This document shows, one piece after another, positions 36,293 through 45,864 of a stretch of DNA of 64,000 nt. The stretch is taken from positions 59,343,369-59,407,368 of the forward strand of contig OX442314.1 of the NCBI GenBank assembly GCA_949358305.1, written 5' to 3'. Position 1 is the first letter of the stretch, and every line of letters begins with the position of its first letter. Source of the DNA: Strigamia acuminata. Its lineage: Eukaryota > Arthropoda > Chilopoda > Geophilomorpha > Linotaeniidae. Both the position numbers and the translations under genes were made by a program. The notes beneath the pieces were generated by a model. It made no database searches, was not told the origin of the DNA, and saw only the letters and a program-made list of their open reading frames with translations.

Positions 36293-36406
36293 ACCCGTGC
36301 GCATGTTACGCTACGGGTCTCCTTTGTTCTCACTCCCGTGCGCGATTGCTGCTACGGGGTCTTTTGCACGCGGTATCCGACCCGTGCCGATAATTTTGCT
36401 ACGGGT
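36293..36406 (-). promoter_or_regulatory. Three CCCGTAGC...GCACGGG hairpin motifs between pol and ORF3 of element B
   Basis: Copies on the minus strand at 36318-36293, 36360-36334 and 36406-36380. Each is about 26 nt, with arms CCCGTAGC and GCACGGG around a variable 8-11 nt centre, so each can fold into a short stem-loop. The copy at 36318-36293 shares CCCGTAGCGTAACATGCGCA with element C. The function is unknown; RNA export, splicing control or packaging are possibilities by position only. Confidence 0.7.
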
Positions 36407-36548
36407 CCCGCGTTTCCACGCCATCTCGTGACGCGAATTCGACCGATATCCGCTTTGTTGGACTTAGCGAAATTTTCTGCGACGTGATGGCTTGCACTAT
36501 CGGTCGATTACATTTATTTTTAGTGCCGCCATCGACTCGTAATTTATT

Positions 36549-39500
36549 TTACTTCTTTCCTACGACCTTTCCGCCTTTTATGAACGGATTATCTCTTTTT
36601 GGTCGCAGGTTACGGATCGAGGCAGGTACGATATTTTTTGTTGTTTTTTGTGTCTGTACCTCCTCATTATTGTTTTCTTTTTTATCCGTGTTTTTTGTGT
36701 TTGTTTCAGGAGTTTCTCCTGTTTCCCCCCCGACCAAAATTGGATCCGGAACGGATTCAACTATCTCGTTTACCGGAGGTGAAGGGGCGTCGAAATACTC
36801 CTCGTTGTCACTTGGCGGTGCTTTTTCCGACTCGCCAGCGAACATATCGACGATTTGGCCGTCAGTTTTAGACTTGACTTGGCCTTTGGCCCACATTTCT
36901 TGCGGGAATTCCGGAATGTACGGAGTTAACTCTCGTACTTGTATCGACTTATGCTCGGTGTTGTCCTCGAGCTTGCGTAATTTATACGCGTTACCGCCAT
37001 GCTTGCCGATGATCACATACGGACCATCTCTCTTGTCGGCCAAGCTGGCGGTGATTCCTCTCGCTGCATTTGAGAGGATGTGTGTGTCCTTCCACACTAA
37101 ATCATTGTTCTCGAAATTCACAAATTTTCCACCGCTTTTATCTTGTAAAATGCGGTCGCGCATGTTAAAAATGTGCGCCATCATATGTTTGTATGTGCTC
37201 GAAATTGTTTGCTCCAATTTATATACATACTCATGTGGTTTCTCTGGGTCCACCACATTTACCGACTCTGCCACTCGTGGGTCCCAAGGCACTCGTAGCT
37301 CTCGGGCGAAGTTGAGGTAGGCCGGAGAAAAATCTCTCGTCCTCGAGACTGTTGTTCGTATGCTGAACGCGATCTCCCTCAAGTATTCATCCCACCTATT
37401 GTGGATGTCAGTGAATATGCTTAGTGCATATTTAATGTCCCTGTTGAGTCGCTCAACGGGATTTGTTCTGGGATTGTAGGTCGAAGTATGTGACGCCACA
37501 ATCCCGAATTTCTCACAAAACTTACCCCAAATTTTCGAGATAAATTGGGGTCCGTTATCGGATATAATTTTACGTGGAAATCCGTAACGTAACGCCACGT
37601 CGTAGATACATTCAACGATTTTCTCTGCTGAAGGTCTAGCGACGGCGTACAACTCGGGCCAACGAGTTGCCACGTCCATTATAACGATAATGTACGCATT
37701 TTTATTTCCCGTAACGGGTTTTGGGCCCATCACATCGACACTTAAACAATCAAAAGGCGCGTAAGGCCCTAAGAAAATAGTTTCGAATGGTGATTTACTC
37801 CTCGGCTTGCACGCTTGACATCGCTGACATTGGTGGACAAAAAGAGCAATATCTTTTTTCATCCCTGTCCAGTGAAAAAGCTGTGTAGCACGATAGAGTG
37901 TTCTGCTTACTCCCGCATGGCTCGCAAGCGGGTGCCCGTGTAACAACCACAGCACGCGACCGATTAAGGAAGCAGGTATTACTACCTTTACTGCGGTGTC
38001 CGATTCACTCAAGTCATCTTGGTGATTTGGGTGATGTTTCACTAAAAGGCCGTCATCCAATAGGTAATCTATGGATTCGTGTGCATAACGACGCTTCTGC
38101 CTTCTGGTTAGATTGGGCGGATATTTTCCTGTCAGTACGAATCTAGCTCTGTCCTGACATTTCTTGTCTAATTTTTGTTGCACAATTATTTCCTCCCTTG
38201 TCGGGGGACTGCTTTGCATCTGCTCGCCGACATGAGCGTGGAAGGCGCTTAGAAGCGGGTCATTTATTCTCCGCTCTAGCTTAAATTCCTTCCTTGCATT
38301 TGGGTAATTGTCAGCAGCTGGTTGGTATAACCGCGTCCAAAATCCACAGAATTTTACATCTGCCGGAGACGCGGTGGGAATTTCATTCATCTTCCTTAAA
38401 TCCCAACGGTGACAACTCGTAGGGCAATAAATGATGCGGGAGTCATCCTCGCCATCATCGTCAGCGTCGATTGGATCTGACACTGGTGCCCGTGACAGAG
38501 CGTCAGCCACGACGTTATATTTGCCGGGCTTGTATTGAATGGTCAAGTCGCATGCCATCAGTTCTAACTGCCATCTGGCTAGTCGACCGGCTGGCTCTTT
38601 TAATTTCATCAGCCATTGTAACGCTTGATGATCTGTGTGGACCACAAATTTGGTATATTCGAGATAATCTCTGAATTTCCTTATGGCCCACACAACGGCC
38701 AAACACTCCAACTCGGTGGCATTGTAATTCTTTTCAGCGCCTTGGAGTTTGCGACTTATAAACATGCACGGCAGGTCTTGTTCGACTCCGTCGCGCACGT
38801 GTGTTTGGAGCAACGCCGCTCCTAACCCAACTCTGCTGGCGTCCGTGTGTAATATGAACGGCCGGTTTAAGTCGGGTAGAGGCATTACGCCGACTTCCGT
38901 CAGCATCCTCTTTATTGCATTAAATGCGATGTTGCACTCATTTGACCATACAAATTCGTTTTCATTCTTCAGGAGGTCGGTAACTGGGGCTGCCACTTCA
39001 GCTAGACCCGGTAGCAACCTGCCGAAGAAGTTTATCATTCCCATAAACCGTTGGACACCTTTAACGTCCTCGGGTGGTGGGAAACGATTAATCGCATCGA
39101 TTTTTTCGGGGCCAATAGCTAAACCATTGACTCCAATGCGATAACCCAGGAAGGCAAGCTCCTTTCGACAGAACTTGCTTTTGCCCGGATGCACGTGTAA
39201 CCCAGCTTTTGCCAGCCGGGTGAGCACTTGGTCGATGTGCTCAATGTGCTCTTCGAATGTTTTAGAGGCAATAACTATGTCATCTAGGTATGCCCACACA
39301 AACTGATGCAGGATATCACCCAATACGCTTTCGATTAGTCTCTGAAAGGTACTGGGAGCATTCACTAAACCAAATGGCATGACGTTGAACATCAACCGTC
39401 CAATTGGCGAGTAAAATGCTGTTTTTAACTTATCCTCTGGCCTCATCTCAACTTGCCAGTATCCCTTCGACAGATCCATCGTCGTAACCCAAGAAAAGGG

Positions 39501-40619
39501 GCTGAGCTCTCTCAAAATGGATTCGATAGACGGCATCTGTATGGGATCTATCTCTGTCACCGCGTTTAATGGGCGGTAATCAATGCATAGGCGTGGGTCC
39601 GAGCCCGGGCGCATCACGAGCACAACTCGCGTCGCGTATTCTCCCTGGGCCTCGGAGACAATGCCACTGTCTAGCATTTCTTGGCACATTTTTTGCACTA
39701 TTTCACGTTTTTGCGGGTTCATTCCCTTATACGCAACTCGTATAGGTTTATTATCCGTCAATTTAATTTCGTGAATAGCCCTATTCGTTCGGCCCGGTTT
39801 TTTCGACAGGATCCCCTCATATTTAAGTAGGACCCTTCGTAGGGCTGTCGCTTCGTTTAATTCTAAAGCGGCGTCGGCGACAAGCGTTTCCACTACATTG
39901 TCCCGTTGCAATTCTGTTACGAATGCTTTAAAATCGTAGTCTTGAACGAATTTCTTTAGGCCTTTCTCCCACTGTGTCTTGTCGGCCGCTTCTTTTACAA
40001 GAGCTGGTGGCACGACAATTGCGGGTCTTTCCTTATCATTTCTGATATAATTCCAAGATTTCGTTATTGGATTTGGTTGTATTTCCATTGACGCCATGAG
40101 GTCTAAGCCCAACAGAAAAATTCTGTCGCATGTGGGCAGGACCAGGAAAGGGTGCTGTTCTACCCCTCCGAGCCACTCCATGGTCAATAATATAACTCCT
40201 TTTGGACGCGCCATTCCGTTGGCGGTTTTTAGACGTATATTTTTATTAACGCCTTTTATCTTATCGGTGAGACCCAATGATGCTACTATGTCTTCGGAAA
40301 CGAACGAGCGATCTGCTCCCGAGTCTAGTAGTCCCATAATTTTTTCACGTTCTATTGTCATGGGCAACATGCATAGGCGGTTGGTGTATTCGACCGCCAC
40401 GTTGCACATGAAAACACGAAATTCTTCTGTGTCTTCGACTACTTGAGGTAATTCTTCAAGCAGTAGGTTCGGTTCTTCCGCCTCAGCCTCAGCGTTTGCG
40501 GTAATTACCTGCAAAGCGTTGTTGGCCCTGTCTTGAATTTGGGCGTTAGCTATGTCACTACCCATTTCTTTGACTGGTGGCGGCTTATCGAACCCTTTGT
40601 TAAACCCCTTCTTCTTCAT
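36549..40619 (-). CDS. pol: Pol of element B: protease, RT, RNase H, integrase (1356 aa from its first ATG)
   Basis: Enzymes for copying and integrating the element. The start given is the first ATG; expression as Gag-Pol by frameshifting is more likely because the frame is open back to the slippery sites. Aspartic protease: DSGADRS near residue 99. Reverse transcriptase: MDLSKGYWQVEMRPEDKLKT, with YLDD near 444. RNase H: HTDASRVGLGAALLQ and TDHQALQWL. Integrase: an HHCC zinc finger with HCQRCQAC-like spacing, DDE residues in SVDVMG, SDNGPQF and PVERLN, then the RDGPYVI module of the C-terminal domain. No chromodomain. The acidic tail ends with an NPFI motif that is shared with element C. All catalytic residues appear present. 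Confidence 0.95.
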   Translation of the reverse strand: MKKKGFNKGFDKPPPVKEMGSDIANAQIQDRANNALQVITANAEAEAEEPNLLLEELPQVVEDTEEFRVFMCNVAVEYTNRLCMLPMTIEREKIMGLLDSGADRSFVSEDIVASLGLTDKIKGVNKNIRLKTANGMARPKGVILLTMEWLGGVEQHPFLVLPTCDRIFLLGLDLMASMEIQPNPITKSWNYIRNDKERPAIVVPPALVKEAADKTQWEKGLKKFVQDYDFKAFVTELQRDNVVETLVADAALELNEATALRRVLLKYEGILSKKPGRTNRAIHEIKLTDNKPIRVAYKGMNPQKREIVQKMCQEMLDSGIVSEAQGEYATRVVLVMRPGSDPRLCIDYRPLNAVTEIDPIQMPSIESILRELSPFSWVTTMDLSKGYWQVEMRPEDKLKTAFYSPIGRLMFNVMPFGLVNAPSTFQRLIESVLGDILHQFVWAYLDDIVIASKTFEEHIEHIDQVLTRLAKAGLHVHPGKSKFCRKELAFLGYRIGVNGLAIGPEKIDAINRFPPPEDVKGVQRFMGMINFFGRLLPGLAEVAAPVTDLLKNENEFVWSNECNIAFNAIKRMLTEVGVMPLPDLNRPFILHTDASRVGLGAALLQTHVRDGVEQDLPCMFISRKLQGAEKNYNATELECLAVVWAIRKFRDYLEYTKFVVHTDHQALQWLMKLKEPAGRLARWQLELMACDLTIQYKPGKYNVVADALSRAPVSDPIDADDDGEDDSRIIYCPTSCHRWDLRKMNEIPTASPADVKFCGFWTRLYQPAADNYPNARKEFKLERRINDPLLSAFHAHVGEQMQSSPPTREEIIVQQKLDKKCQDRARFVLTGKYPPNLTRRQKRRYAHESIDYLLDDGLLVKHHPNHQDDLSESDTAVKVVIPASLIGRVLWLLHGHPLASHAGVSRTLYRATQLFHWTGMKKDIALFVHQCQRCQACKPRSKSPFETIFLGPYAPFDCLSVDVMGPKPVTGNKNAYIIVIMDVATRWPELYAVARPSAEKIVECIYDVALRYGFPRKIISDNGPQFISKIWGKFCEKFGIVASHTSTYNPRTNPVERLNRDIKYALSIFTDIHNRWDEYLREIAFSIRTTVSRTRDFSPAYLNFARELRVPWDPRVAESVNVVDPEKPHEYVYKLEQTISSTYKHMMAHIFNMRDRILQDKSGGKFVNFENNDLVWKDTHILSNAARGITASLADKRDGPYVIIGKHGGNAYKLRKLEDNTEHKSIQVRELTPYIPEFPQEMWAKGQVKSKTDGQIVDMFAGESEKAPPSDNEEYFDAPSPPVNEIVESVPDPILVGGETGETPETNTKNTDKKENNNEEVQTQKTTKNIVPASIRNLRPKRDNPFIKGGKVVGKK

Positions 40620-40642
40620 GAATGGCGCAGACGGTCGAGAAG

Positions 40643-43600
40643 TTATTTCTTCGCCGCCTGCGCTGACTCGTTTTTTGACTCGTTTTTTGCCATGGCGAGT
40701 TTAATCTCTGCCATCTGCTTCATTATTGCGTCAAATTTAGCGTCTTCTTTCGCTGTTCTTGGGCACTCATTGGAATAGTGACCCGGTTGGTTACACTTGA
40801 AACAACGAATATTTGATTTGTCTCTTGGGGCTTCAGTCGATTTTTTCTTTTCAGGGTCTGCTTTCGACGGTGGCGTGTAATTTTTTCGAAAATACTTCGG
40901 AATTCGGCCGGCATTTGGTTTTAACCTGGCGCGAAATTCTTCTACCGCTCTATCTCGATGGATGAGATGTACTAGCGGTCCTTCCTCATCGCAACCCGTT
41001 GATAAGGTATCGCGATAGCTTCGTATTTCTTCGTCCGTCGAATAATCGTCTTTTTCTTCTTTTTCGTCTGATTTTCCGACATTTTGTTCGGCTTCCTCCC
41101 CCTCCTTGACCTCCTCCAGTGTCGCTTGCATGGCTGACGCTGTCGGTGCCTTTTTAGGGGCGGCCAAAGGGTTGGAAGGCAGCGTGGATGTCAGTTTATT
41201 TTTTATTTGTAAACCAACGCTAGCTTCTGCCAGCTCCATTATACCGCTAAGATATTCAGTAGGGCGCATAATTTTATCTGTCGCCCCATATCTTTCCGCA
41301 CTCAACTTGAGACGTTTAGCGGTTGCTGCTTTCTCCGCTTCTGGTAAAGCGGAATAATATCTTTTCTCGATATCTATCGTGTTCTCAAACAGGAAGGCGC
41401 TCATCTCCTCGTAGCTGCCTCCTGTCGGTGCCCTTTCTTCAAGTAGCACCCGTTGCGAGTACTCCGACAAACCGCCGAGAAAGAAAAGGTTGAATCCCGT
41501 GGCATGAAATTCCATCGGGGCCTTTTCGAACAACAATCTGGCGCGAATGTCGTAATCCATTATGGTTTCACCAGGCATCTGGCGAAGACCTCGCATCTTT
41601 CGGCTCACCTCTTCGGGTGTCTCGCCGTAGCGCAGGTCGAATCTCATTAAAAAGTCGTCCCAATTGACGCCTTTCAATCCTTGGTACCACTCACGTGCCG
41701 AGCCTGTCATTAGCTCGACAATACCGTGGGTGAGCATGTCTCCTACGGTGGCTTTGGTGGCAGTCTTAATTCGAATTACTTCGTCAAGGAAGCGATCTCC
41801 CGCTTTCCATGACCCGTCGAAACGGTTCTGAATATAAAATTGCCACCTAATATTCCCGGTAACACTCATGGTGTCACGTCGGGAGACAGCGTATTTTTTC
41901 TTTACGCGGTCACCAGTGCTACGATTACGATCGTTTCGTTTGCTCAGATCAATTCCCTCGGCTTTTAACGAGCCGAGTAGGGCTCTTCCAAGCTCTCCCA
42001 TCGTATACTGCCGACCCGTCGAATCGGTAAACGCGCTTTGTCGGGGAAGGTCCTGAAACTCCTCCCGTCGGTGGTCGCTATTTTCCGATCGACGTCGTTT
42101 CTCTCTATCGCGCGGAGAGTTGGATCTCTTCCGGCGATTACTTGATTTTTCCTTTCGTCTGTCGTCGTTGGATGAGGGGTCGGAGCTGGGGTCGGGAGAC
42201 GGTGAGCGGCGTGGCGGGTTGCGCCGTGAAGAGTTTGACTCTTTCCGGCCCCTACGACGGTCGTCACGTTCCCTTTCTCTGCGTTCATCGCGTTCTCTTT
42301 CCCTTCGTCTTTCTCCGGAACCTCTCTCCGAATCGTGATGACTGGGTGCATTTGACTCCAGTCCATCTGACGACGAATCACTATTTCCGTAGTGAAAATA
42401 TTTCGGTCTTTCATCGCGTTTGCCTTCTTCTCGCGAAGAGGTGCGATCATGCGATTGTCTCCTTGACGACTCGTCGTCTTTAAGGATGGGCACTGGTTGT
42501 TGCCACTCAGTCCCTTGTGGATTATCATGCTGTTGGCTTGTGAGAGCTTGCTCTTCATTTCGCCTAGCATTATTAGCGTTGATTAATCGCGTTATCGCAT
42601 TATTTGTGGCTGAATCGAGAGCTTGCATGCGGGGCCGAGTTTGTTGTTCTCTGGCCGACGCATCTCTCTTGCGCGGAGTAGCTGGTGTTGCTCTCTCCGG
42701 CTGGGGTTTGGGTTTGGCCTTCGGCGTGCGCTTTGGGTCTCCCTCTAGGCTCTCGTCGGACAGCTCGGATGAACTGACCTCTGGTTTGCGGACGGATTTC
42801 GGGTCATCTCGTCGCAATCTGGCCATAAATGCTCGCTCTGCTTCTTGTTGCGAGTGGAAAGCATATCGATGTGCTCTCAGGGCTCGGTCAACTATTTCTA
42901 CCTCCTCGGGAGTAGTCGGATTGGGCTGGGTTCTGCCGTACTCGAGAGCTTGCGCTTCTCTTTCCGCCAGCTTCCTCCGTCTCTCGCGAATGGCTTGACG
43001 AGCCTCGTTCTCTGCATCCGCTTCAAATTGAGCGGAATCAACCAATTGTTGAGCGTGTGCACCTTCAACAATGGTGATTTGTGGGGATACACTGTGCGCT
43101 TTTAAAGCTGCACGTACGATCTGTAACGTTTCGTACACGGTAATCTTCCCCGTCGGAAGGGTGTATCTCACTCCCTCCGCTTGTGCCAACTGCATCGCAT
43201 CAATCAAGGTGCCCGAGACGCTGTAAGGCTGGCTCGAAACACGCTTGACAGAGGACGAGTTGGACTTGTGCCCTTCAGACACTACCGAGGCTGGTCGACT
43301 GTGCGTAACTGGCGTGTTTAGTGCCGAATTAGCGGTCGTATTTGAGGCCGTCTTTTGTATCGGAGACGCTGCTTTCGGACTGCCCACCTCGGTGTCGTGC
43401 GTTAGACGAGGCGATTGGTTACGGGATAAAACCTCGTTTCCGCTCGTCTCGCCGTCACGGTTAGAACGCGGCAGTTTGGAGTGAGATTGCTCTTCACCCC
43501 GCTCTGTCTCGTCCAATCGCTGCCTCGTCTCGGCGCGAGACGGGTGCGATGCCTCTGATGCGCTTCTACGATCGGGTTTAGGCTTACGCCGTTTTTGCCT

Positions 43601-43726
43601 CGCTTCGTGCGCTGAGGCTTTGGGTAAGGGACCTCCAGATCGCAAGTGATAGTCGGCGCCTTTACGACTGCCGGCTCTCTTGTTTGCGTCGGAGTCGGAA
43701 TCTGTTACTCGGGTATTATCTGCCAT
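40643..43726 (-). CDS. gag: Gag of element B, 1027 aa
   Basis: The structural polyprotein of element B. The frame is open from 43753, but the first codon there is GTG; the ATG at 43726 aligns with the element C start and is chosen. The N-terminus carries a DYHLRSGGPLP motif shared with C. Residues about 200-300 are charged and helical-looking, followed by an R/S/D/E-rich region. The capsid-like gag domain lies near 41860-41450 (GNIRWQFYIQNRFDGSWKAG, then a REWYQG motif). One CCHC zinc knuckle, CFKCNQPGHYSNEC, sits near 40804-40763 and should bind RNA. Two A AAA AAC slippery heptamers lie near the 3' end. At 1027 residues it is long for a gypsy-type Gag. Confidence 0.9.
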   Translation of the reverse strand: MADNTRVTDSDSDANKRAGSRKGADYHLRSGGPLPKASAHEARQKRRKPKPDRRSASEASHPSRAETRQRLDETERGEEQSHSKLPRSNRDGETSGNEVLSRNQSPRLTHDTEVGSPKAASPIQKTASNTTANSALNTPVTHSRPASVVSEGHKSNSSSVKRVSSQPYSVSGTLIDAMQLAQAEGVRYTLPTGKITVYETLQIVRAALKAHSVSPQITIVEGAHAQQLVDSAQFEADAENEARQAIRERRRKLAEREAQALEYGRTQPNPTTPEEVEIVDRALRAHRYAFHSQQEAERAFMARLRRDDPKSVRKPEVSSSELSDESLEGDPKRTPKAKPKPQPERATPATPRKRDASAREQQTRPRMQALDSATNNAITRLINANNARRNEEQALTSQQHDNPQGTEWQQPVPILKDDESSRRQSHDRTSSREEGKRDERPKYFHYGNSDSSSDGLESNAPSHHDSERGSGERRRERERDERRERERDDRRRGRKESNSSRRNPPRRSPSPDPSSDPSSNDDRRKEKSSNRRKRSNSPRDREKRRRSENSDHRREEFQDLPRQSAFTDSTGRQYTMGELGRALLGSLKAEGIDLSKRNDRNRSTGDRVKKKYAVSRRDTMSVTGNIRWQFYIQNRFDGSWKAGDRFLDEVIRIKTATKATVGDMLTHGIVELMTGSAREWYQGLKGVNWDDFLMRFDLRYGETPEEVSRKMRGLRQMPGETIMDYDIRARLLFEKAPMEFHATGFNLFFLGGLSEYSQRVLLEERAPTGGSYEEMSAFLFENTIDIEKRYYSALPEAEKAATAKRLKLSAERYGATDKIMRPTEYLSGIMELAEASVGLQIKNKLTSTLPSNPLAAPKKAPTASAMQATLEEVKEGEEAEQNVGKSDEKEEKDDYSTDEEIRSYRDTLSTGCDEEGPLVHLIHRDRAVEEFRARLKPNAGRIPKYFRKNYTPPSKADPEKKKSTEAPRDKSNIRCFKCNQPGHYSNECPRTAKEDAKFDAIMKQMAEIKLAMAKNESKNESAQAAKK
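40670..40688 (-). promoter_or_regulatory. Tandem -1 frameshift sites of element B (A AAA AAC twice)
   Basis: The heptamer A AAA AAC occurs at 40688-40682 and again at 40676-40670, both aligned with the gag codons AAA AAC. Slipping back one base at either site enters the pol frame, which stays open to the pol ATG at 40619 and beyond. This is the canonical retroviral -1 heptamer. No downstream pseudoknot was modelled. Confidence 0.85.
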
Positions 43727-43778
43727 TTCTTGCTTTGGGTATGATGTAATCACAGGTTAGAATCAGTTATTCAACTTG

Positions 43779-43796
43779 ATCCCGGACAGGCCCCCA
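43779..43796 (-). other. Primer binding site of element B (tRNA-Pro type)
   Basis: The minus strand reads TGGGGGCCTGTCCGGGAT, two bases inside the 5' LTR. It resembles the tRNA-Pro primer site known from murine leukaemia-type retroviruses, with changes in the middle. The tRNA is inferred from recall. Confidence 0.8.
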
Positions 43797-43798
43797 CG

Positions 43799-44815
43799 TG
43801 TCGCGCTCAACTCTAACCGTCGCTAACTCGTGGGTTGATTACTTAATTCGACTAACTCACTACCGCTTTGCTCAAGCGGTTTACCCAAAGAAATGATTAC
43901 ACAGATATAAAAGGTAAAATATAATATAGATTTATTCTGCGGGGCAATGTACAGATATATCTTATATATATATCTATAAAGGGTAAGTAAAATGTAAATC
44001 GGAATGGGTGATGGGAAATGGAAAGGCAAAGGTAAGATGAAAGCTGGCTGGAATCGGCGAGGTCGTCTGTTGTCTCGTGCGTGTCCAAGATGGCGTCCTC
44101 GTTGTAGCAACGTGATGTCGTCTTGGGCCGGCGTGGCAATATGGCGTCCTCGGCTCGTCTCTGGCTGGTCCTTCGGGCTCACGCTGGTCGGGCGCGAGTG
44201 AATGCTTAGTTAAAAGGCTTACTTCGGGCTGTTGTCTAGGTTTTTGTGTGGTGTCCGGCGATCACACAGCGGCGGACTCTTCTGGCTCCCGGCGGTCACA
44301 CAGCGGCGGGAACGCTCGTCGTGGTTTTACTGCAGTTTAGGCTTGTGCGACCGTTTGTCTGCACAACTCGCTAAACTGGAGTGGTTTTTACTATTTCTAG
44401 CTGGTGTGCTAAAATAGTGTGGTAATCTTATCTCGCAGGTTACTCTGCGGAGTTTGACACTGACCAAACGTACTCACGGTAAATTGTCCTTTGTCCTTGG
44501 TCAATCCCAGTATATTTACTTGGGCCTGATCTTGTAGGACGACGGGTTTACGTGTGTTTCTCGTTTGATGGTTGTGTTGGTTCTGCCCGCTCAGTGCAAG
44601 GCACATTCCTTTGCACAAAGCGGGGTTGACAGGTGACCGGAATCACCCAATGGTGGGGTGGACGAGCCATCCCCACTCCCTCAGGGCAGACGCCTGTCCA
44701 TTGACTAGATGTCAATGCACTGAGGGAAGGGAGACGCGCTTGCGGCTCCCCTTACACCCGAAACGAGGTCACGAGAGAAACTCTTCGTTGACCCCGGTCC
44801 AGTCGGGTCACAACA
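43799..44815 (-). repeat. 5' LTR of element B (1017 bp), promoter copy
   Basis: Direct-repeat partner of 31327-32343, offset 12472 bp. As the 5' copy its TATATAAG box (43968-43961) would start the genomic RNA. Its outer edge at 44815 touches the target duplication ACAA (44816-44819) and lies about 15 bp past the likely poly(A) signal of RPB3. Confidence 0.95.
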
Positions 44816-44829
44816 ACAATTTTAAAACA

Positions 44830-44835
44830 TTTATT
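44830..44835 (-). terminator. Likely polyadenylation signal of RPB3
   Basis: AATAAA on the minus strand, about 150 nt past the RPB3 stop and only 15 nt before the ACAA duplication and LTR of element B. Cleavage would be expected at or just inside the element. Confidence 0.5.
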
Positions 44836-44982
44836 AGTTTCGAAGTCAGTAATGTTTACAATTTGAAAAATCTTAATTTTAACGAGTGCTTTATGTATTA
44901 ATTCGTGGCATTTTGTGAAAATGAGGCGACGTTAACATGTGCAAGCTCTGATTTCTGGATTTACAATTAAAAATTGAATCAA

Positions 44983-45810
44983 TTAATTAATGGTGAGAAC
45001 ATTGTTTTGGATTTCATGAGTAAGCTGAGTCTGTATATCACTCAGTTTCTTTTTCAACACCTTCAAACCCATCAGAACGATATTCTCCGGTCGTAAAGCA
45101 CCCGATGACTCAACGTCAAAGAAAAACTTGTTGGGCTTTCCATCCACTATGTAGGGCGCTTCGAAAGTGTCTTCATCCAGCTCGGAATATTGGCTTTTCG
45201 GCCACTCTGCCGGTCTCGGAAACGTGGTTTGACGCAAAGCATTATCCGGGTCGTATTCAAACGCCACCCCGCACGTCGGGTTCCACTTGGCGTGTTCTTT
45301 TCCGAATCCTTTCTTCGCGAACGCTCGCAACTTGAGTTCTTGTCCTTTTCTCAATTTCGCAATTACGATGTCTTCGGGTTGTCCATATTCGCTCGTGTCG
45401 TCCTCTCGACGCCGAGAAGTGACCGGAACGACTCTGGCATCTTTACTCTTCAGGTCGGCGGTGGTGACGTGACGAGTTTGATGGTCGGTGCATTTCACGT
45501 CCAGCGTGAATTCCACGGAACACTCTTGGCAGAAATCTGAACAAATGCAGTCCTTCGTGTACAGCATTTTGTCAACAACCTCGTCGCTGGTGAGAGGCAC
45601 CAAACCCAGTCGGTGAGCGATGAATTCGTCGTGCAGAACGGTCGAATTTGCTTCGAACTGAACCCAATCGATCGCCAATGTTGGAACTTCGGCAATAAAG
45701 ACACGGCGGAGACTGTTGGCGACACTCAAGTCGGTGTTTTCGAGAGAAAACTTGACGTTTTCTTCCGTCAATTCGCTGACGTGAACGGACGGCTGGTTAG
45801 CGTACGGCAT
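44983..45810 (-). CDS. POLR2C: DNA-directed RNA polymerase II subunit RPB3, 275 aa
   Basis: The RPB3 subunit forms the assembly platform of RNA polymerase II in the nucleus, pairing with RPB11 in the manner of the bacterial alpha dimer. The whole protein is in one exon, with ATG at 45810 and stop at 44983. Length (275 aa) equals the usual metazoan protein. Recognisable stretches include [20 protein letters not shown], the zinc site C88-x-C90-x3-C94-x2-C97, [27 protein letters not shown] and the C-terminal helix ending in VLTIN. No frameshift or missing cysteine is seen. Being intronless it could be a retrocopy, but intact coding and a TATA box argue that it works. It lies between two divergent LTR elements. 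Confidence 0.97.
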   Translation of the reverse strand: MPYANQPSVHVSELTEENVKFSLENTDLSVANSLRRVFIAEVPTLAIDWVQFEANSTVLHDEFIAHRLGLVPLTSDEVVDKMLYTKDCICSDFCQECSVEFTLDVKCTDHQTRHVTTADLKSKDARVVPVTSRRREDDTSEYGQPEDIVIAKLRKGQELKLRAFAKKGFGKEHAKWNPTCGVAFEYDPDNALRQTTFPRPAEWPKSQYSELDEDTFEAPYIVDGKPNKFFFDVESSGALRPENIVLMGLKVLKKKLSDIQTQLTHEIQNNVLTIN

Positions 45811-45856
45811 GGTTCGTTTCGAAATGAAAACTGTATTGTTGACTCAACACCTATCG

Positions 45857-45864
45857 TATTTATA
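45857..45864 (-). promoter_or_regulatory. TATA box of RPB3
   Basis: The minus strand reads TATAAATA 47-54 nt upstream of the RPB3 ATG, giving a predicted short leader of about 20 nt. A GTTGAGTCAAC palindrome lies between it and the ATG. Confidence 0.5.

Larger units (their letters stand above)
31327..44815 (-). mobile_element. Element B: complete Ty3/gypsy-type LTR retrotransposon with third gene, 13.5 kb
   Basis: On the minus strand from 44815 to 31327: LTR, tRNA-Pro-type primer site, gag, pol by -1 frameshift, hairpin region, spliced ORF3, polypurine tract, LTR. Two 1017-bp LTRs appear identical by eye, and 4-bp ACAA target duplications flank the element, so insertion is recent. All frames are open. 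Protease-RT-RNase H-integrase order and a GPY module after the integrase core put it in Ty3/gypsy. It is related to element C over gag, pol and ORF3, but the LTRs are not alike. It inserted 168 bp downstream of the RPB3 stop codon in the same orientation as that gene. Confidence 0.95.

Noticed and set aside
36484-37320. Plus-strand frame of 278 codons opposite pol of element B
   Set aside because: It lies entirely on the opposite strand of Pol, which has full catalytic motifs; a shadow.
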